A stretch of DNA of 64,000 nt. Origin: Planctomycetota bacterium. Lineage in GTDB: Bacteria; Planctomycetota; UBA8742; UBA2392. The notes below the pieces were generated by a model, which was not told where the DNA came from, did no database searches, and saw nothing but the letters and a program-made list of their open reading frames with translations. The stretch covers positions 16,259-80,258 of the forward strand of contig JAIOJA010000077.1 in assembly GCA_019912315.1 (NCBI GenBank), in the 5' to 3' direction. A program made the position numbers and the translations under genes. Below, piece by piece: positions 15,071-32,668 of this stretch (position 1 is the first letter of the stretch; every line of letters starts with the position of its first letter).

Positions 15071-15469
15071 ATGACGGAAGTTGCTGAGAAGGTACAGAAG
15101 GTCCTCGACGAGGTTGCAGGTTGGAACCTGCTTGAGGTCCGTGACTTCGTGAAGGCGTTCGAGGAAAAGTTCGACGTCAAGGCGCAGGCGGCCGCAGTTG
15201 CGGTGGCGGCCCCGGCTGGCGGTGGCGATGCTGCCCCTGCTGCTGTTGAAAAGACTGAGTTCGACGTGATTCTGGAAGGCGTGACTGACCCGGCGAAGAA
15301 GATCCCGGTCATCAAGGTCGTCCGCGAAATCACGGCGCTGGGTCTGGCCGACGCCAAGAAGCTGGTCGAAGAAGCGCCCAAGCCGGTCAAGGAAGGCGTG
15401 CCGAAGGAAGAAGCCGAGGCTATGAAGAAGAAGCTCGACGACGCCGGCGGCAAGACCTCGCTGAAGTAG
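15071..15469 (+). CDS. rplL: Ribosomal protein bL12
   Basis: 132 aa. N-terminal dimerisation domain, an Ala-rich hinge ([19 protein letters not shown]), and the C-terminal domain [12 protein letters not shown]...[27 protein letters not shown] that contacts translation factors. The hairpin after the stop probably sets the ratio of L12 to RNA polymerase expression. Confidence 0.97.
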   Translation: MTEVAEKVQKVLDEVAGWNLLEVRDFVKAFEEKFDVKAQAAAVAVAAPAGGGDAAPAAVEKTEFDVILEGVTDPAKKIPVIKVVREITALGLADAKKLVEEAPKPVKEGVPKEEAEAMKKKLDDAGGKTSLK

Positions 15470-15476
15470 TTGATCT

Positions 15477-15510
15477 CCATGGGGACGGTGCCATCGCGCC
15501 GTCCCCATGG
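15477..15510 (+). promoter_or_regulatory. 12-bp hairpin in the rplL-rpoB intergenic region
   Basis: Perfect stem CCATGGGGACGG / CCGTCCCCATGG (15477-15488, 15499-15510) with a 10-nt loop, 7 nt after the rplL stop. No T-run follows, so it looks like an attenuator or RNase III site, as known at this position in E. coli. The rest of 15511-15796 contains weaker GC stems (for example CCTGG / CCAGG near 15650-15666) and no ORF I can support. Confidence 0.7.
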
Positions 15511-15796
15511 GATTGGTTCGCTTCTGCGAGCGGTCAGGCACGGAAGAAAATTTGAAAAAGAGTTCGCCCGCAATCAGACGGGAGCGCACAGGTGGCCGTG
15601 GGGACGGCGCCGGCAGCTCCGGGAACGCGGTCGGCCAGTATGAGGGCACCTGGTTCCCCACCAGGGGGCCCCTTTTGCGTTTGAGCCCCGGGCGTTGCCA
15701 AGGGGCCGAAGCCAGCCCGAACACCGGAGACTGGGTGCCGATGCGCCCCGGATCGCGGACGATGTCAGGAAGACGTAGGAAGAAGAAGGAGCACGC

Positions 15797-19531
<3,735 letters not shown>

Positions 19532-19539
19532 GGGACGGT

Positions 19540-19620
19540 CAGGTATCAGGGGACAGGTTCCAGGTTTCAGGGCAGCGTCAGTCGCAAGCAGTTCCCTGAA
19601 ACCCGACACCTGAAACCTCG
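19540..19620 (+). repeat. Heptamer-repeat hairpin between rpoB and rpoC
   Basis: Left half is built of drifting 7-mers (AGGTATC, AGGGGAC, AGGTTCC, AGGTTTC). GGTTTCAGGG (19563-19572) pairs perfectly with CCCTGAAACC (19594-19603), and a second GGTGTC-type unit is present on the right arm. A different 7-mer from the GTTGATA elements but the same architecture. Confidence 0.85.
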
Positions 19621-19691
19621 GGGCAGCAAGTGTCGCCGGCAACGGAAAAACTCTACGCGGGATTCCGCGATTGAAGGAAGGAACAAGGCTC

Positions 19692-23893
<4,202 letters not shown>

Positions 23894-23894
<1 letters not shown>

Positions 23895-25000
23895 TGGTTG
23901 AGCACAAGCTTGACACGTCAAGTTGGGACAGGCGCGTTGCGCGCCTGTCCCTTTGCGTTCTGTTTCTGCTGGCCGGGTGTGCGGCATCACCGGATGCCGG
24001 GGACGGGCAGCCCTTCTACAAGTTCACAGACAGGACGGGCGAAACGGACTACCGTCTGGGCGCCGTAGCAGAAAAACTGCGGCAGGCGGAACGGATCGAA
24101 TACTCCAGCGGGCCCGCCGCGGGCGTCCTGGTTGTAGGCACGGCCCAGCGCATGTTGCCCGAAGGACACGAGCGCGAGCACGATTACCTGCAGGTGATCA
24201 AGGCCGGCATGTGGGCGCGGGAGGGCAAAGGGCGCGACCCGGGAAAAGCCAGGGCACTGCTGGACGAGCTGGAGACGCGGACCCGCCTTCGCAAGGACTG
24301 GCGCCTGTATGCGGACATTGAACTCGTGAACGTAGTGCTTGCCCTTGGGGATGGGGAAACGGCGCGCGCGGTAAAAGCGGGCCTGCACGCCATTCTCCAC
24401 CTGCATTCGGTTGAGGCCTATCTGCCGAAGGTGGACACGGCCTGTGACCTGGCCTACCGCCTACTGAGCCTGGACGCCGTTGCCGCGCGCGAGTTTGCCG
24501 AGAACGCGTACGAGACAGCAATTCGACTTGAGGACGACACCGCCCTTATCAACTCCCATCTGGCTTTGGCGAGCGTGGATCTCGAAGTGGGCGGCGATGC
24601 TGAATCCCACTTCCTTGAAGCCTACGAGGCGGCGTATCGGCTGAATGACATGGGCTGGCGCAACGTCGTGATCTCGCAGGCGGTTAACGCCTGGTACGTG
24701 CGGGACGAGTATGAGCTGGTCCAGAAATGGGGGGACCGCCTGCGGGAACATCGCCCGGGCAGCCTCGGCGAATTGCCGCGCCTCGAGGATTCCGGGCTGT
24801 GGGAAGGCGACTACATAACGCTGCTGGTCCAGTACGCTTTTGCTGCTGACAAATTGGAGGCCGGCAACGCCCGGGCACGCGAGGCGGCCGGACTGGTGGT
24901 CGTGACGATTGACGAGTTGCCCGAGGCGGACCGGGAACAGTGGAGCGAACTCGCTGAAAAACTCCGCAGCGGGCTCTTGAAAGACGCGGCGGAAAAGTAA
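23894..25000 (+). CDS. Predicted lipoprotein inserted between rpoC and rpsL
   Basis: 368 aa. After a basic N-terminus, RLSLCVLFLLAGC ends in a lipobox (LAGC, Cys about residue 29), so the mature protein should be lipid-anchored. The rest is mostly helical with loosely repeated A-rich stretches (for example AREFAENAYETAIRLEDDTALINSHLALASVDLE), suggesting TPR-like helical repeats. No specific family is recognised. GTG 23894 overlaps the rpoC stop by one base, and rpsL follows 45 nt later, so it is embedded in the rpoC-rpsL transcription unit, an unusual site for an envelope gene. Confidence 0.75.
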
Positions 25001-25045
25001 ACTTCCCGCCCTTCATTAGACGCATTTTCTGCAAGACAGGACTTT

Positions 25046-25417
25046 ATGCCGACTCTGAATCAGCTTTCCCGCAAGGGACGCAAACGGATCACCAAAAAGA
25101 GCAAGTGCCCGGCGCTTGACGCGAACCAGTTCAAGCGCGGCGTCTGCCTGCAGGTCCGTACAACCACGCCCAAGAAGCCGAACTCCGCGCTGCGCAAGAT
25201 CGCGCGCGTGCGCCTCAGCAACCAGCGCGAAGTTACCGCGTATATTCCGGGCGAAGGGCACAACCTGCAGGAGCACAACATTGTGCTGGTGCGCGGCGGT
25301 CGTGTCCGTGACCTTCCGGGCGTGCGCTACCACATCGTGCGCGGCGCACTGGACACGCAGGGCGTGGACGGGCGCAAGCAGAGCCGCAGCAAGTACGGCA
25401 CAAAGAAGGGCAAGTAG
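25046..25417 (+). CDS. rpsL: Ribosomal protein uS12
   Basis: 123 aa. Decoding-centre protein. [13 protein letters not shown] and [18 protein letters not shown] are diagnostic; the lysine equivalent to E. coli Lys43 (streptomycin sensitivity) is present. A strong terminator follows, so rpsL closes the rpoBC transcript. Confidence 0.98.
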   Translation: MPTLNQLSRKGRKRITKKSKCPALDANQFKRGVCLQVRTTTPKKPNSALRKIARVRLSNQREVTAYIPGEGHNLQEHNIVLVRGGRVRDLPGVRYHIVRGALDTQGVDGRKQSRSKYGTKKGK

Positions 25418-25440
25418 TTCAGCCGCAATCTCGATTGACC

Positions 25441-25468
25441 AGGCGCCCCGAAAACGGGGCGCCTTTTG
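25441..25468 (+). terminator. Intrinsic terminator after rpsL
   Basis: Perfect stem AGGCGCCCCG / CGGGGCGCCTT around an AAAA loop, followed by TTTTG. It separates rpsL from rpsG, which has its own promoter. Confidence 0.92.
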
Positions 25469-25555
25469 TTTCTCGATTTCGAACGACGCGCACCCGCGCA
25501 TGACCGATCCGAATTCCGTTTTCAAATTTCCAAAATACCAACACCTTCCCCCTGC

Positions 25556-25583
25556 TTGACGGTGACTGACTCACTGCTACGAT
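25556..25583 (+). promoter_or_regulatory. Predicted rpsG promoter
   Basis: TTGACG (25556-25561), 16-bp spacer, TACGAT (25578-25583), 45 bp before the rpsG start and after the rpsL terminator. Confidence 0.6.
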
Positions 25584-25627
25584 TCGCGCCCCTTACTGAA
25601 ATCTAGGCGTTTCGGAGCGACGGGCCT

Positions 25628-26101
25628 ATGCCTCGCAACTACAAATCGACTGAGCGATTCCTTCAACCGGACCCGGTATACAACAGCAGATTGCTGACGA
25701 AGTTCATCAACTCGATCATGCAGCGCGGCAAGCGCACCACGGCGCAGCGCATCGTGTATGAGGCTCTGAACGTGCTGAAAGAGCGCATCCCGGAGAAGGA
25801 ACCGCTTGAAGTTTTCAATGAGGCGATGAACAACATCCGCCCCATGGTCGAGGTGCGAAGCAAGCGTGTCGGCGGCGCCACCTACCAGGTGCCGAAGCCC
25901 GTGGGCGCGAAGCGCCAGCAGGCGCTGGCGTTCCGCTGGCTGATTGGCGCGGCGCGCTCCCGCAAGGGCAAGCCCATGTACCAGTGCCTCGCCGAGGAAC
26001 TGGGCGACGCGTTCAAGCGGGAAGGTGCCGCGGTCAAGAAGCGTGAAGAGACGCACCGTATGGCCGAAGCCAACAAGGCCTTCAGCCACTTTGCCTGGTA
26101 G
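25628..26101 (+). CDS. rpsG: Ribosomal protein uS7
   Basis: 157 aa. Nucleates assembly of the 30S head. MPRNYKS..., NSIMQRGKRTTAQRIVYEAL and VEVRSKRVGGATYQVP are signature segments; ends MAEANKAFSHFAW. ATG 25628 follows CGGAGCGACGGGCCT. Confidence 0.97.
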   Translation: MPRNYKSTERFLQPDPVYNSRLLTKFINSIMQRGKRTTAQRIVYEALNVLKERIPEKEPLEVFNEAMNNIRPMVEVRSKRVGGATYQVPKPVGAKRQQALAFRWLIGAARSRKGKPMYQCLAEELGDAFKREGAAVKKREETHRMAEANKAFSHFAW

Positions 26102-26144
26102 TTACAGAAGCGCGGAATTTGCATCGGGTCCGGCATTCTACCCG

Positions 26145-26172
26145 TTGACTTTGGGTGGGACAGCCCTACACT
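26145..26172 (+). promoter_or_regulatory. Predicted fusA promoter
   Basis: TTGACT (26145-26150), 16-bp spacer, TACACT (26167-26172). The start point would fall near 26179, exactly where the first leader hairpin begins. Confidence 0.6.
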
Positions 26173-26178
26173 TTCGCG

Positions 26179-26353
26179 CCCGCATTATCCTGCGGGACAG
26201 AAACGGAGTGGCGCGGTAGCGCCCCCTATACAGGCCCTCAAGAAGTCGAGGGCGGAGCTTGAAAAACTGCCTGCTGTGGCAGGCAAGTTTCAGGCGCCTG
26301 GCAAACGGGAAACCGTTTTGGCCGGCCGCCTGGGACATATCGGGTGACCGGCC
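26179..26353 (+). promoter_or_regulatory. Multi-hairpin 5' leader of fusA
   Basis: Six consecutive helices, all perfect: CCCGCA / TGCGGG (26179-26196), GGCGC / GCGCC (26210-26223), GCCCTC / GAGGGC (26234-26253), TGCCTGC / GCAGGCA (26268-26285), AAACGG / CCGTTT closing a GAAA tetraloop (26303-26318), and GGCCGG / CCGGCC (26320-26325, 26348-26353). A palindrome CAGGCGCCTG (26291-26300) lies between the fourth and fifth. The leader spans about 215 nt to the GTG start. No known riboswitch was recognised. Confidence 0.55.
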
Positions 26354-26393
26354 TGCAAATTTTTGGGGCGGCTGGAACGACGGAGACGAAGAC

Positions 26394-28526
26394 GTGGCAC
26401 TGCTTGACCTCGCACGAACACGCAACATCGGGATCATTGCCCACATCGACGCCGGCAAAACGACGACGACCGAACGCGTACTGTTTTACACAGGCAAGGA
26501 ACACGCGATCGGCGAAGTTCATGAAGGCGCCGCAACCATGGACTGGATGGAACAGGAGCGTGAGCGCGGCATCACGATTACTTCCGCCGCTACCACCTGC
26601 GCCTGGGTTGACCCGCTGAACAGCGAGCGCTACGTCGTCAATATCATCGACACCCCGGGGCACGTGGACTTCACGGCCGAGGTTGAGCGCAGCTTGCGCG
26701 TGCTTGACGGCGCGGTAGCGGTGTTCGACGGCAAGGAAGGCGTGGAAGCGCAGTCCGAAACCGTCTGGCGCCAGGCCAACAAGTACAAGGTTCCGCGCCT
26801 CGCGTTCATCAACAAGATGGACAAGATTGGCGCGAACTTTAAGAAGGCCGTGGACTCCATGGTCCGCCGGCTGAATGCGAACCCGATACCGGTCCAGATT
26901 CCCTGGGGTCAGGAAACGGACCTTGAGGGCACGATCGACCTGATCGAAATGCGCGCCGTTACCTTCGAAGGCGACAAGGGCGTAAACCGCGTCCACCACG
27001 AAATCCCGACAAGTCTAAAGCCCGAGGCCGACGAGGCCCGAGCGAAGATGATCGAGAAGCTTGCGGATTTCGATGAAGCCATTGGCGAGCTTTTCCTCGA
27101 GGAGAAGCAGGCCCAGGTCACCAACGAGATGATTCGCAAGGCACTGCGCGCGGGAACGCTTGGCTTTAAGTGCATCCCGGTGTTCTGCGGTAGTGCGCTG
27201 CGCGACAAGGGCGTGCAGGAAGTGCTCGACGGCGTGGTCTGGTACCTGCCGAGCCCGACGGACATTCCCCCCGTTGACGCGTTTGATCCCAAGGACGAAG
27301 CCAAGGAGCCGCGCAAGCTGCCGGCGGATCCGGAAGGCGCCCTCGCGGTACTGGCGTTCAAGACAGCCACAGAGCAGCACGGCGACCTTACCTACGTGCG
27401 CGTTTACAGCGGTATCCTGAAGTCGGGCAGCGGTGTGTACAACCCGCGCACAAAGAAGAAGGAACGCATCAACCGCCTTCTGCGAATGCACAGCATCAAG
27501 CGCGAGAACATCGACGAAGCGGGCGCGGGCGACATCGTGGGTGTGCTTGGGCTCAACTACACCGTTACGGGTGACACGCTCTGTGACCTCGACGACCCGC
27601 TGGCACTCGGCGCCATCACGTTCCCGGAAACGGTAATCGCGATGTCCATCGAGCCGAAGACCAACGCGGACCGCGAGAAGCTTGCCATGGCCCTCAACAA
27701 GATGGCCAAGGACGACCCGACCTTCAAAATCAAACTCGACGCCGAGACCCAGCAGACGGTCATCTCCGGCATGGGCGAGTTGCACCTCGATATCATTCGC
27801 GACCGCATTCTGCGCGAATTCAAGGTCGACGCCAACGTGGGCCAGCCCCGCGTGGCCTACCGCGAAACCGTGCACGTGCCGGGCGAAATCCAGACGGAAG
27901 GTGTTCACAAGAAGCAGACCGGCGGCGCGGGCAGCTACGGGCACGTCAAGATTCGCTGGTCAAGCCTGCCGGAAGACGAAGCGCATACCAACGTGTTCGA
28001 GGACGGAATCGTGGGCGGCGCCATTCCCCGCCAGTTCATCAAGAGCGCCGAGGAGGGATTCCGTGAATCCTGCCGCACCGGCGGGCTTGCGGGCTACCCG
28101 TTGCAGGGGCTCAAGGCCGAGCTTTACGACGGCAGCTACCACGACGTTGACAGTAAGGACTTCGCGTACAAGGACGCCGCGCGTCTTGCCTACCGGGAAC
28201 TGCTGGATCGTGTCGGCACGGAAGTGCTTGAGCCCATGATGAAGGTGGAGGTTCGCACCCCGGATCAGTTCACGGGTAACGTAATCGGCGACTTGAACAG
28301 CCGCCGTTCGCGTATCGAGAGCACGGAGAAGGACGAGGACATCACGATCATCACGGCGGTCGCGCCGCTGAGCGAAATGTTCGGCTACGTGCAGGCCGTG
28401 CGCGGTCTGAGCCAGGGTCGTGCGAATTACAGCATGGAGCCATACCGCTATGAGGTTTGCCCGCCCCATGTGAAGGAAAAGATCATGGCGGAGCGTGGCG
28501 GGGCGAGGGCAGGCGCAAGGCGATAA
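26394..28526 (+). CDS. fusA: Elongation factor G
   Basis: 710 aa. Catalyses ribosomal translocation. G1 [13 protein letters not shown], switch [13 protein letters not shown]3 [10 protein letters not shown]4 INKMDKIGA, domain III-V segments including [10 protein letters not shown] and the C-terminal [23 protein letters not shown] region are all present. GTG 26394 ([17 protein letters not shown]) after ACGGAGACGAA is the likely start; the open frame extends upstream to 26259, but that stretch is the hairpin-rich leader and has no family similarity. Confidence 0.97.
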   Translation: MALLDLARTRNIGIIAHIDAGKTTTTERVLFYTGKEHAIGEVHEGAATMDWMEQERERGITITSAATTCAWVDPLNSERYVVNIIDTPGHVDFTAEVERSLRVLDGAVAVFDGKEGVEAQSETVWRQANKYKVPRLAFINKMDKIGANFKKAVDSMVRRLNANPIPVQIPWGQETDLEGTIDLIEMRAVTFEGDKGVNRVHHEIPTSLKPEADEARAKMIEKLADFDEAIGELFLEEKQAQVTNEMIRKALRAGTLGFKCIPVFCGSALRDKGVQEVLDGVVWYLPSPTDIPPVDAFDPKDEAKEPRKLPADPEGALAVLAFKTATEQHGDLTYVRVYSGILKSGSGVYNPRTKKKERINRLLRMHSIKRENIDEAGAGDIVGVLGLNYTVTGDTLCDLDDPLALGAITFPETVIAMSIEPKTNADREKLAMALNKMAKDDPTFKIKLDAETQQTVISGMGELHLDIIRDRILREFKVDANVGQPRVAYRETVHVPGEIQTEGVHKKQTGGAGSYGHVKIRWSSLPEDEAHTNVFEDGIVGGAIPRQFIKSAEEGFRESCRTGGLAGYPLQGLKAELYDGSYHDVDSKDFAYKDAARLAYRELLDRVGTEVLEPMMKVEVRTPDQFTGNVIGDLNSRRSRIESTEKDEDITIITAVAPLSEMFGYVQAVRGLSQGRANYSMEPYRYEVCPPHVKEKIMAERGGARAGARR

Positions 28527-28543
28527 TTCGGCAATACGGTGGG

Positions 28544-28572
28544 TTGACGAAAAGGTTGTGCGACGCTACTTT
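28544..28572 (+). promoter_or_regulatory. Predicted rpsJ (S10 operon) promoter
   Basis: TTGACG (28544-28549), 17-bp spacer, TACTTT (28567-28572), 60 bp before rpsJ. Only the ends of the -10 match well. Confidence 0.5.
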
Positions 28573-28632
28573 CCTCGCCCTTTTCGGACAGTTCTTGTGG
28601 TGCAGGCGTAAGTCTTTGGGTTTTGGTGGTTT

Positions 28633-28953
28633 ATGGCGAAAGAATCAGGAAACGTGCAGATCAAGATTCGCCTTGAGGGCTATGATCACGAGCTGCTGGA
28701 TCAGTCGGCACGCCAGATCTGTGACTCGGCCAGGGACAGCGGTGCCCGTGTATCGGGCCCGATCCCTTTGCCGACGCGGATTGAACGCTACACCGTGCTG
28801 CGCAGCCCGCACATCGACAAGAAAAGCCGCGAGCAGTTCGAGATTCGGACGCACAAGCGGCTGATCTACATCGGCCAGCCCAGCTCGCGCACCGTTGACG
28901 CGTTGCAGACGCTCAACCTGCCGGCCGGGGTGGAAGTTCGGATCAATACCTGA
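28633..28953 (+). CDS. rpsJ: Ribosomal protein uS10
   Basis: 106 aa. [48 protein letters not shown] (diagnostic S10 loop) and LPAGVEVRI at the end. First gene of the S10 cluster; also the NusE transcription factor. ATG 28633. Confidence 0.97.
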   Translation: MAKESGNVQIKIRLEGYDHELLDQSARQICDSARDSGARVSGPIPLPTRIERYTVLRSPHIDKKSREQFEIRTHKRLIYIGQPSSRTVDALQTLNLPAGVEVRINT

Positions 28954-29013
28954 GAAGCGGCGGTTGCCGCACCGACCAATGGCAACAGCTAAGTCGGTAA
29001 CAGAGGAAGAAAC

Positions 29014-29694
29014 ATGTCAGTGAACAGACTGCTGGGCAAGAAGCGCGAGATGAGCCAGATTTTCAAGGATGACGGGGAGCTGATTCCCGTGACCATTCTT
29101 GAAGTCGGCCCGTGCACCGTTGCCCAGGTAAAGAACGAAGAGACAGACGGCTACAACGCCGTGCAGCTTGGCTTTGGTGACATCAAGCTGAACCGCGTGA
29201 GCAAGCCGGTCAAGGGGCACTGGAAGAGTGCCGGCGCCGAGCCTCGCCGTACGATTCGCGAGTCGCGCCTGACCGAGCCCACCGAGCTGAAGCCAGGCGA
29301 CGTGGTGAAGGTTGCGGACGTGTTCAAGGAAGGCGACTTCATTGACGTGATCGGCAAGACCAAGGGCCGCGGCTTCCAGGGTGGTATTCGCCGCCATGGT
29401 TTCAACAGCGGTCCTCGCGCGCACGGTACCAAGAACACGCGCGAGATGGGCAGCATCGGCTCAGCCACGACCATGGCGCGCGTCCAGAAAGGCACGCGGA
29501 TGCCGGGTCACATGGGCACGAACCAGGTAACCGTGCGGAACCTGCTGGTCGCGCGAATCGATTCCGAGCGCAACCTGCTGTACGTGCGCGGCGCGGTACC
29601 CGGCTTCAACGGTGCCGAAATTCTGGTGCGGAAAGCCAAGGCCAAGCGCGCCAAGAAGGAAGACCGTGCGCTGCGCAAGGGCAAGGGCCAGTAG
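29014..29694 (+). CDS. rplC: Ribosomal protein uL3
   Basis: 226 aa. Starts with LLGKKREMSQIFKDDGELIPVTILE; the central loop GFQGGIRRHGFNSGPRAHGT reaches towards the peptidyl transferase centre; basic tail. ATG 29014 after GAGGAAGAAAC. Confidence 0.96.
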   Translation: MSVNRLLGKKREMSQIFKDDGELIPVTILEVGPCTVAQVKNEETDGYNAVQLGFGDIKLNRVSKPVKGHWKSAGAEPRRTIRESRLTEPTELKPGDVVKVADVFKEGDFIDVIGKTKGRGFQGGIRRHGFNSGPRAHGTKNTREMGSIGSATTMARVQKGTRMPGHMGTNQVTVRNLLVARIDSERNLLYVRGAVPGFNGAEILVRKAKAKRAKKEDRALRKGKGQ

Positions 29695-29768
29695 TCGGGC
29701 GGTACGGGGCGGAGTAGCGGGCAGTTGAACAACCGGAAGCATCGGACACAGCGATGCGGGATAGAACG

Positions 29769-30416
29769 ATGATCGAAGTTCAGGTTTATGACGCAGACGG
29801 CAAAGCCAAGGAGAAGCTCTCCTTCGACGAGTCCGTGTTCGGCGACAAGGTCAAGAGCCGCACCCTGCGCGAAGTGATTCTCGCCTATGAGGCGAACCGC
29901 CGCCAGGGGACCAACAACACGCTGAACCTCAGCGATGTTGCGGGCTCGAACAAGAAGCCCTGGCGCCAGAAGGGCACCGGCCGCGCGCGCACGGGGCAGA
30001 AGCGTGCGCCGCACCGCCACAAGGGCAGCGTCGCCCACGGGCCGCACCCGCGCAGCTACCGTGTGCGGATTCCGGCGAAGATGAAGAAGCTCGCGCTGGA
30101 AAGCGCGTTGCTGGCGAAGTTCCAGGCCGGCGCGGTGTCCGTGGTGGATGGTCTCAGCTTCGACAAGCCGAAGACTGCCAAGCTTACGAAGATGCTGCGT
30201 GGCGCGGGGCTTGACAATGGCAGCCTGCTGCTGGGGCTGGACAAGGAAGACCGCAACTTCTACCTGTCCGCCCGCAATGTGCCGCGTTCGCTGATTCGTC
30301 CTCTGGGGCAGTTCAACGCTCTTGAAGTGAGTCGCACGCGGCGCGTGCTGCTGACCCGCGAAGCATTTGACGCACTGAAGAACGGCGTTGGCGCCGGCGA
30401 AAAGAAGGAGGGCTAA
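29769..30416 (+). CDS. rplD: Ribosomal protein uL4
   Basis: 215 aa. The loop KPWRQKGTGRARTGQKRAPHRHKGSV is the L4 exit-tunnel extension. ATG 29769 (MIEVQVYD) chosen; ATG 29754 would add five residues. The family represses the S10 operon in enterobacteria, but no S10 leader is recognisable here. Confidence 0.96.
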   Translation: MIEVQVYDADGKAKEKLSFDESVFGDKVKSRTLREVILAYEANRRQGTNNTLNLSDVAGSNKKPWRQKGTGRARTGQKRAPHRHKGSVAHGPHPRSYRVRIPAKMKKLALESALLAKFQAGAVSVVDGLSFDKPKTAKLTKMLRGAGLDNGSLLLGLDKEDRNFYLSARNVPRSLIRPLGQFNALEVSRTRRVLLTREAFDALKNGVGAGEKKEG

Positions 30417-30417
30417 G

Positions 30418-30708
30418 ATGGCAACCAAGCCCGAGTTGTACGGAATTCTCAAGCGCCCGCTGATCACGGAAAAGAGCAGCGTGCAGATGGTGGACGGCGT
30501 GTACGCCTTCGAGGTTGAACTGAATGCGAACAAGCTTCAGATCGCCCAGGCGGTTCGCGACATCTTCAAAGTGAAGGTCGCCGGTGTCCGCACCATCCGC
30601 ATGAAGGGGCGCAAGAATCGCCGCAATCGGTACGGCTACTTCAACGAGTCGGACTGGAAGAAGGCGTTGATCACGCTCGAAAAGGGCGAAAGCATCGAGT
30701 TGACCTAA
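30418..30708 (+). CDS. rplW: Ribosomal protein uL23
   Basis: 96 aa. ILKRPLITEKSS at the start and FKVKVAGVRTIRMKGRKNRR after it are typical. Lies at the exit tunnel, docking trigger factor and SRP. ATG 30418 is one base after the rplD stop. Confidence 0.96.
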   Translation: MATKPELYGILKRPLITEKSSVQMVDGVYAFEVELNANKLQIAQAVRDIFKVKVAGVRTIRMKGRKNRRNRYGYFNESDWKKALITLEKGESIELT

Positions 30709-30759
30709 GGGTCAGGATTATGGCCGCCGGGCCGAGAAGCCGGAAGGAAAGAACGAGTC

Positions 30760-31608
30760 ATGCCAATCAAGAGTTTTCAACCCCGTACGCCCAGCCTGCG
30801 CCACACGCGTCTGGTTGACTACAGCGAGGTCAGCAGTGAGCCTCCGCTTAAGTCGAAGACCAAGGGCAAAAAGCAGACCGGCGGGCGCAACAACCGCGGA
30901 CGCGTAACCGCGCCCTATCGCGGCGGCGGGCACAAGCGTCGCTACCGCGAAATCGATTTCAAGCGCGCCCGATTTGACGGTGTGCCGGCGACAGTCAAGG
31001 CCATTGAGTACGATCCGAATCGCACCTGCTTCGTGGCGCAGATCTGGTATGCAAACGGGCACAAGGACTACATCCTTGCACCGCACGGCATGAAGCCAGG
31101 CGACGTTGTCATCAGCGGCGAAACGGCCGAGCCGCGGGTCGGCAACTGCCTGCCGCTCGACAAGATTCCGCAGGGCCTGGCGATCCACAACGTCGAGTTG
31201 AAGCCCGGCAAGGGTGGGCAGCTTGCCCGGGGTGCCGGCAGCCAGTGCGTACTTTCCGGCCGTGTCGACGACAACTGGATGGCGGTTCAGCTTCCGAGCG
31301 GTGAGATTCGCCGCATTCAGAAGACCTGCCGTGCGACGATTGGCCAGGTGAGCAATCTCGATCACATGAATATCCAGATCGGCAAGGCCGGTCGTAACCG
31401 CTGGCTCGGGCGTCGTCCGAAGAACCGCGGAACCAGCAAGAACCCTGTCGATCACCCGATGGGTGGCGGCAATGACCGCACAGGTGGGGGACGCCAGCCG
31501 GTGGATCGTCACGGGAACCTGAGTAAGGGCCCGAAGACGCGCCGTCCGAAGAACCCGACGAACAAGATGATTATCCGGTCTCGTCGCCGGAAGACGAAGG
31601 CCAAGTAG
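30760..31608 (+). CDS. rplB: Ribosomal protein uL2
   Basis: 282 aa. KQTGGRNNRGRVTAPYRGGG, PLDKIPQGLAIHNVELKPG, and near the C-terminus NPVDHPMGGGNDRTGGG, which contains the His that is essential for peptidyl transfer. Basic C-terminus. ATG 30760 after GGAAGGAAAG. Confidence 0.97.
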   Translation: MPIKSFQPRTPSLRHTRLVDYSEVSSEPPLKSKTKGKKQTGGRNNRGRVTAPYRGGGHKRRYREIDFKRARFDGVPATVKAIEYDPNRTCFVAQIWYANGHKDYILAPHGMKPGDVVISGETAEPRVGNCLPLDKIPQGLAIHNVELKPGKGGQLARGAGSQCVLSGRVDDNWMAVQLPSGEIRRIQKTCRATIGQVSNLDHMNIQIGKAGRNRWLGRRPKNRGTSKNPVDHPMGGGNDRTGGGRQPVDRHGNLSKGPKTRRPKNPTNKMIIRSRRRKTKAK

Positions 31609-31623
31609 TAGTAGGAGTATGGA

Positions 31624-31893
31624 ATGCCGCGTTCGCTGAAGAAGGGACCATTTGTCGACCCGAAGCTCCTGCAGAAGGTGATTCGGGTTAAGGAGCAGGG
31701 TGGACGTGAAGCGATCAAGACCTGGTCGCGCGCGAGCACCATCATTCCCGAATTTGTGAACCTGACGTTCCTGGTCCACAACGGCAAGCAACACCTGCGG
31801 GTGTTCGTAACGGAAGACATGGTCGGGCACAAGCTGGGCGAGTTTTCGCCCACCCGCAACTACAAGGGACACACGGGTCACCGCAAGTCATAG
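31624..31893 (+). CDS. rpsS: Ribosomal protein uS19
   Basis: 89 aa. [19 protein letters not shown] at the start; [21 protein letters not shown] and ATG-like KGHTGHRKS end. 30S head, interacts with uS13. RBS AGTAGGAGT before ATG 31624. Confidence 0.97.
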   Translation: MPRSLKKGPFVDPKLLQKVIRVKEQGGREAIKTWSRASTIIPEFVNLTFLVHNGKQHLRVFVTEDMVGHKLGEFSPTRNYKGHTGHRKS

Positions 31894-31958
31894 GCAGACA
31901 AGCCCGGGGACCGCGCAGAGCGCGGTAATAGCGGTAACGAATAGTGGAGAGGCCCGAC

Positions 31959-32627
31959 ATGGCCGAAGCAGTGAAAAACGAGTTCAAGGCGAGTGCCCGC
32001 AACGTCCGCATGAGCGCCCGCAAGGCGCGCCTGGTGATGGACGCGGTCCGCGGTCGCGACGCCGACGAAGCTGTGGTGCTGTTGCAGTTCGTTAACAAGC
32101 GCGCCGCGCCTGCGATCCGCAAGCTGATTGAATCGGCCATCGCGAACGCTGAAGAGTACGGCAACCGCAATGGCATCGACATCGAGACGGACACGCTGGT
32201 GATCGCGGAGGCGACCGTAGACGAAGGCCCGCGCATGAAGCGCTGGCGCCCGCGCTCGCGCGGCATGGCCAACCCGTTCACGCGCTACACCTGCCACATG
32301 CACGTGACGCTGGCGGAGCCTGAAGTAGTCGAGAGTCGCAAGCAGGGGCGCCCCGCATGGCGCAAACCCCGCAAGCGCATGAGCCAGGAAGAGCGTCTCA
32401 TCAAGACCGGCAAGGCAGACAAGAAGTCGGAAAAGTCGGCAGCGAAGGCGGAAAAGCCCGCCGCGAAGAAGGAAGCAAAGCCAGAGGCGAAGGCAGAATC
32501 GAAGCCGGCGAAAAAGGCCGAAAAGAAAACCGACGCCAAGGCTGACAAGAAGCCTGCCGCGAAAAAGTCGGCGGCAAAGAAGGCGGAACCAAAAACTGAA
32601 AAGAAGTCCTCCAAGAAGAAGGACTAA
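31959..32627 (+). CDS. rplV: Ribosomal protein uL22 with long Lys/Ala-rich tail
   Basis: 222 aa, about twice the usual 110. Residues 1-140 are a normal uL22 (SARKARLVMDAVRG, LIESAIANAEEYGNRNG, RWRPRSRGMANPFTRYTCH). From about residue 150 a tail of AKKAEKK/AKPEAKAE-like repeats runs to the end. The globular part lines the exit tunnel; the tail would lie on the surface and probably contacts rRNA. ATG 31959 after GGAGAGGCC; GTG at 31944 is less likely. Confidence 0.95.
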   Translation: MAEAVKNEFKASARNVRMSARKARLVMDAVRGRDADEAVVLLQFVNKRAAPAIRKLIESAIANAEEYGNRNGIDIETDTLVIAEATVDEGPRMKRWRPRSRGMANPFTRYTCHMHVTLAEPEVVESRKQGRPAWRKPRKRMSQEERLIKTGKADKKSEKSAAKAEKPAAKKEAKPEAKAESKPAKKAEKKTDAKADKKPAAKKSAAKKAEPKTEKKSSKKKD

Positions 32628-32668
32628 GCAGTAAGGGTGATCACACTGGTGATCCCGGAGATTGAAAG

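Noticed and set aside
26179..26353. RNase P RNA or other known structured RNA in the fusA leader
   Set aside because: The ACAGAAA-like string is present but the conserved P4 sequences of RNase P and sufficient length are missing.
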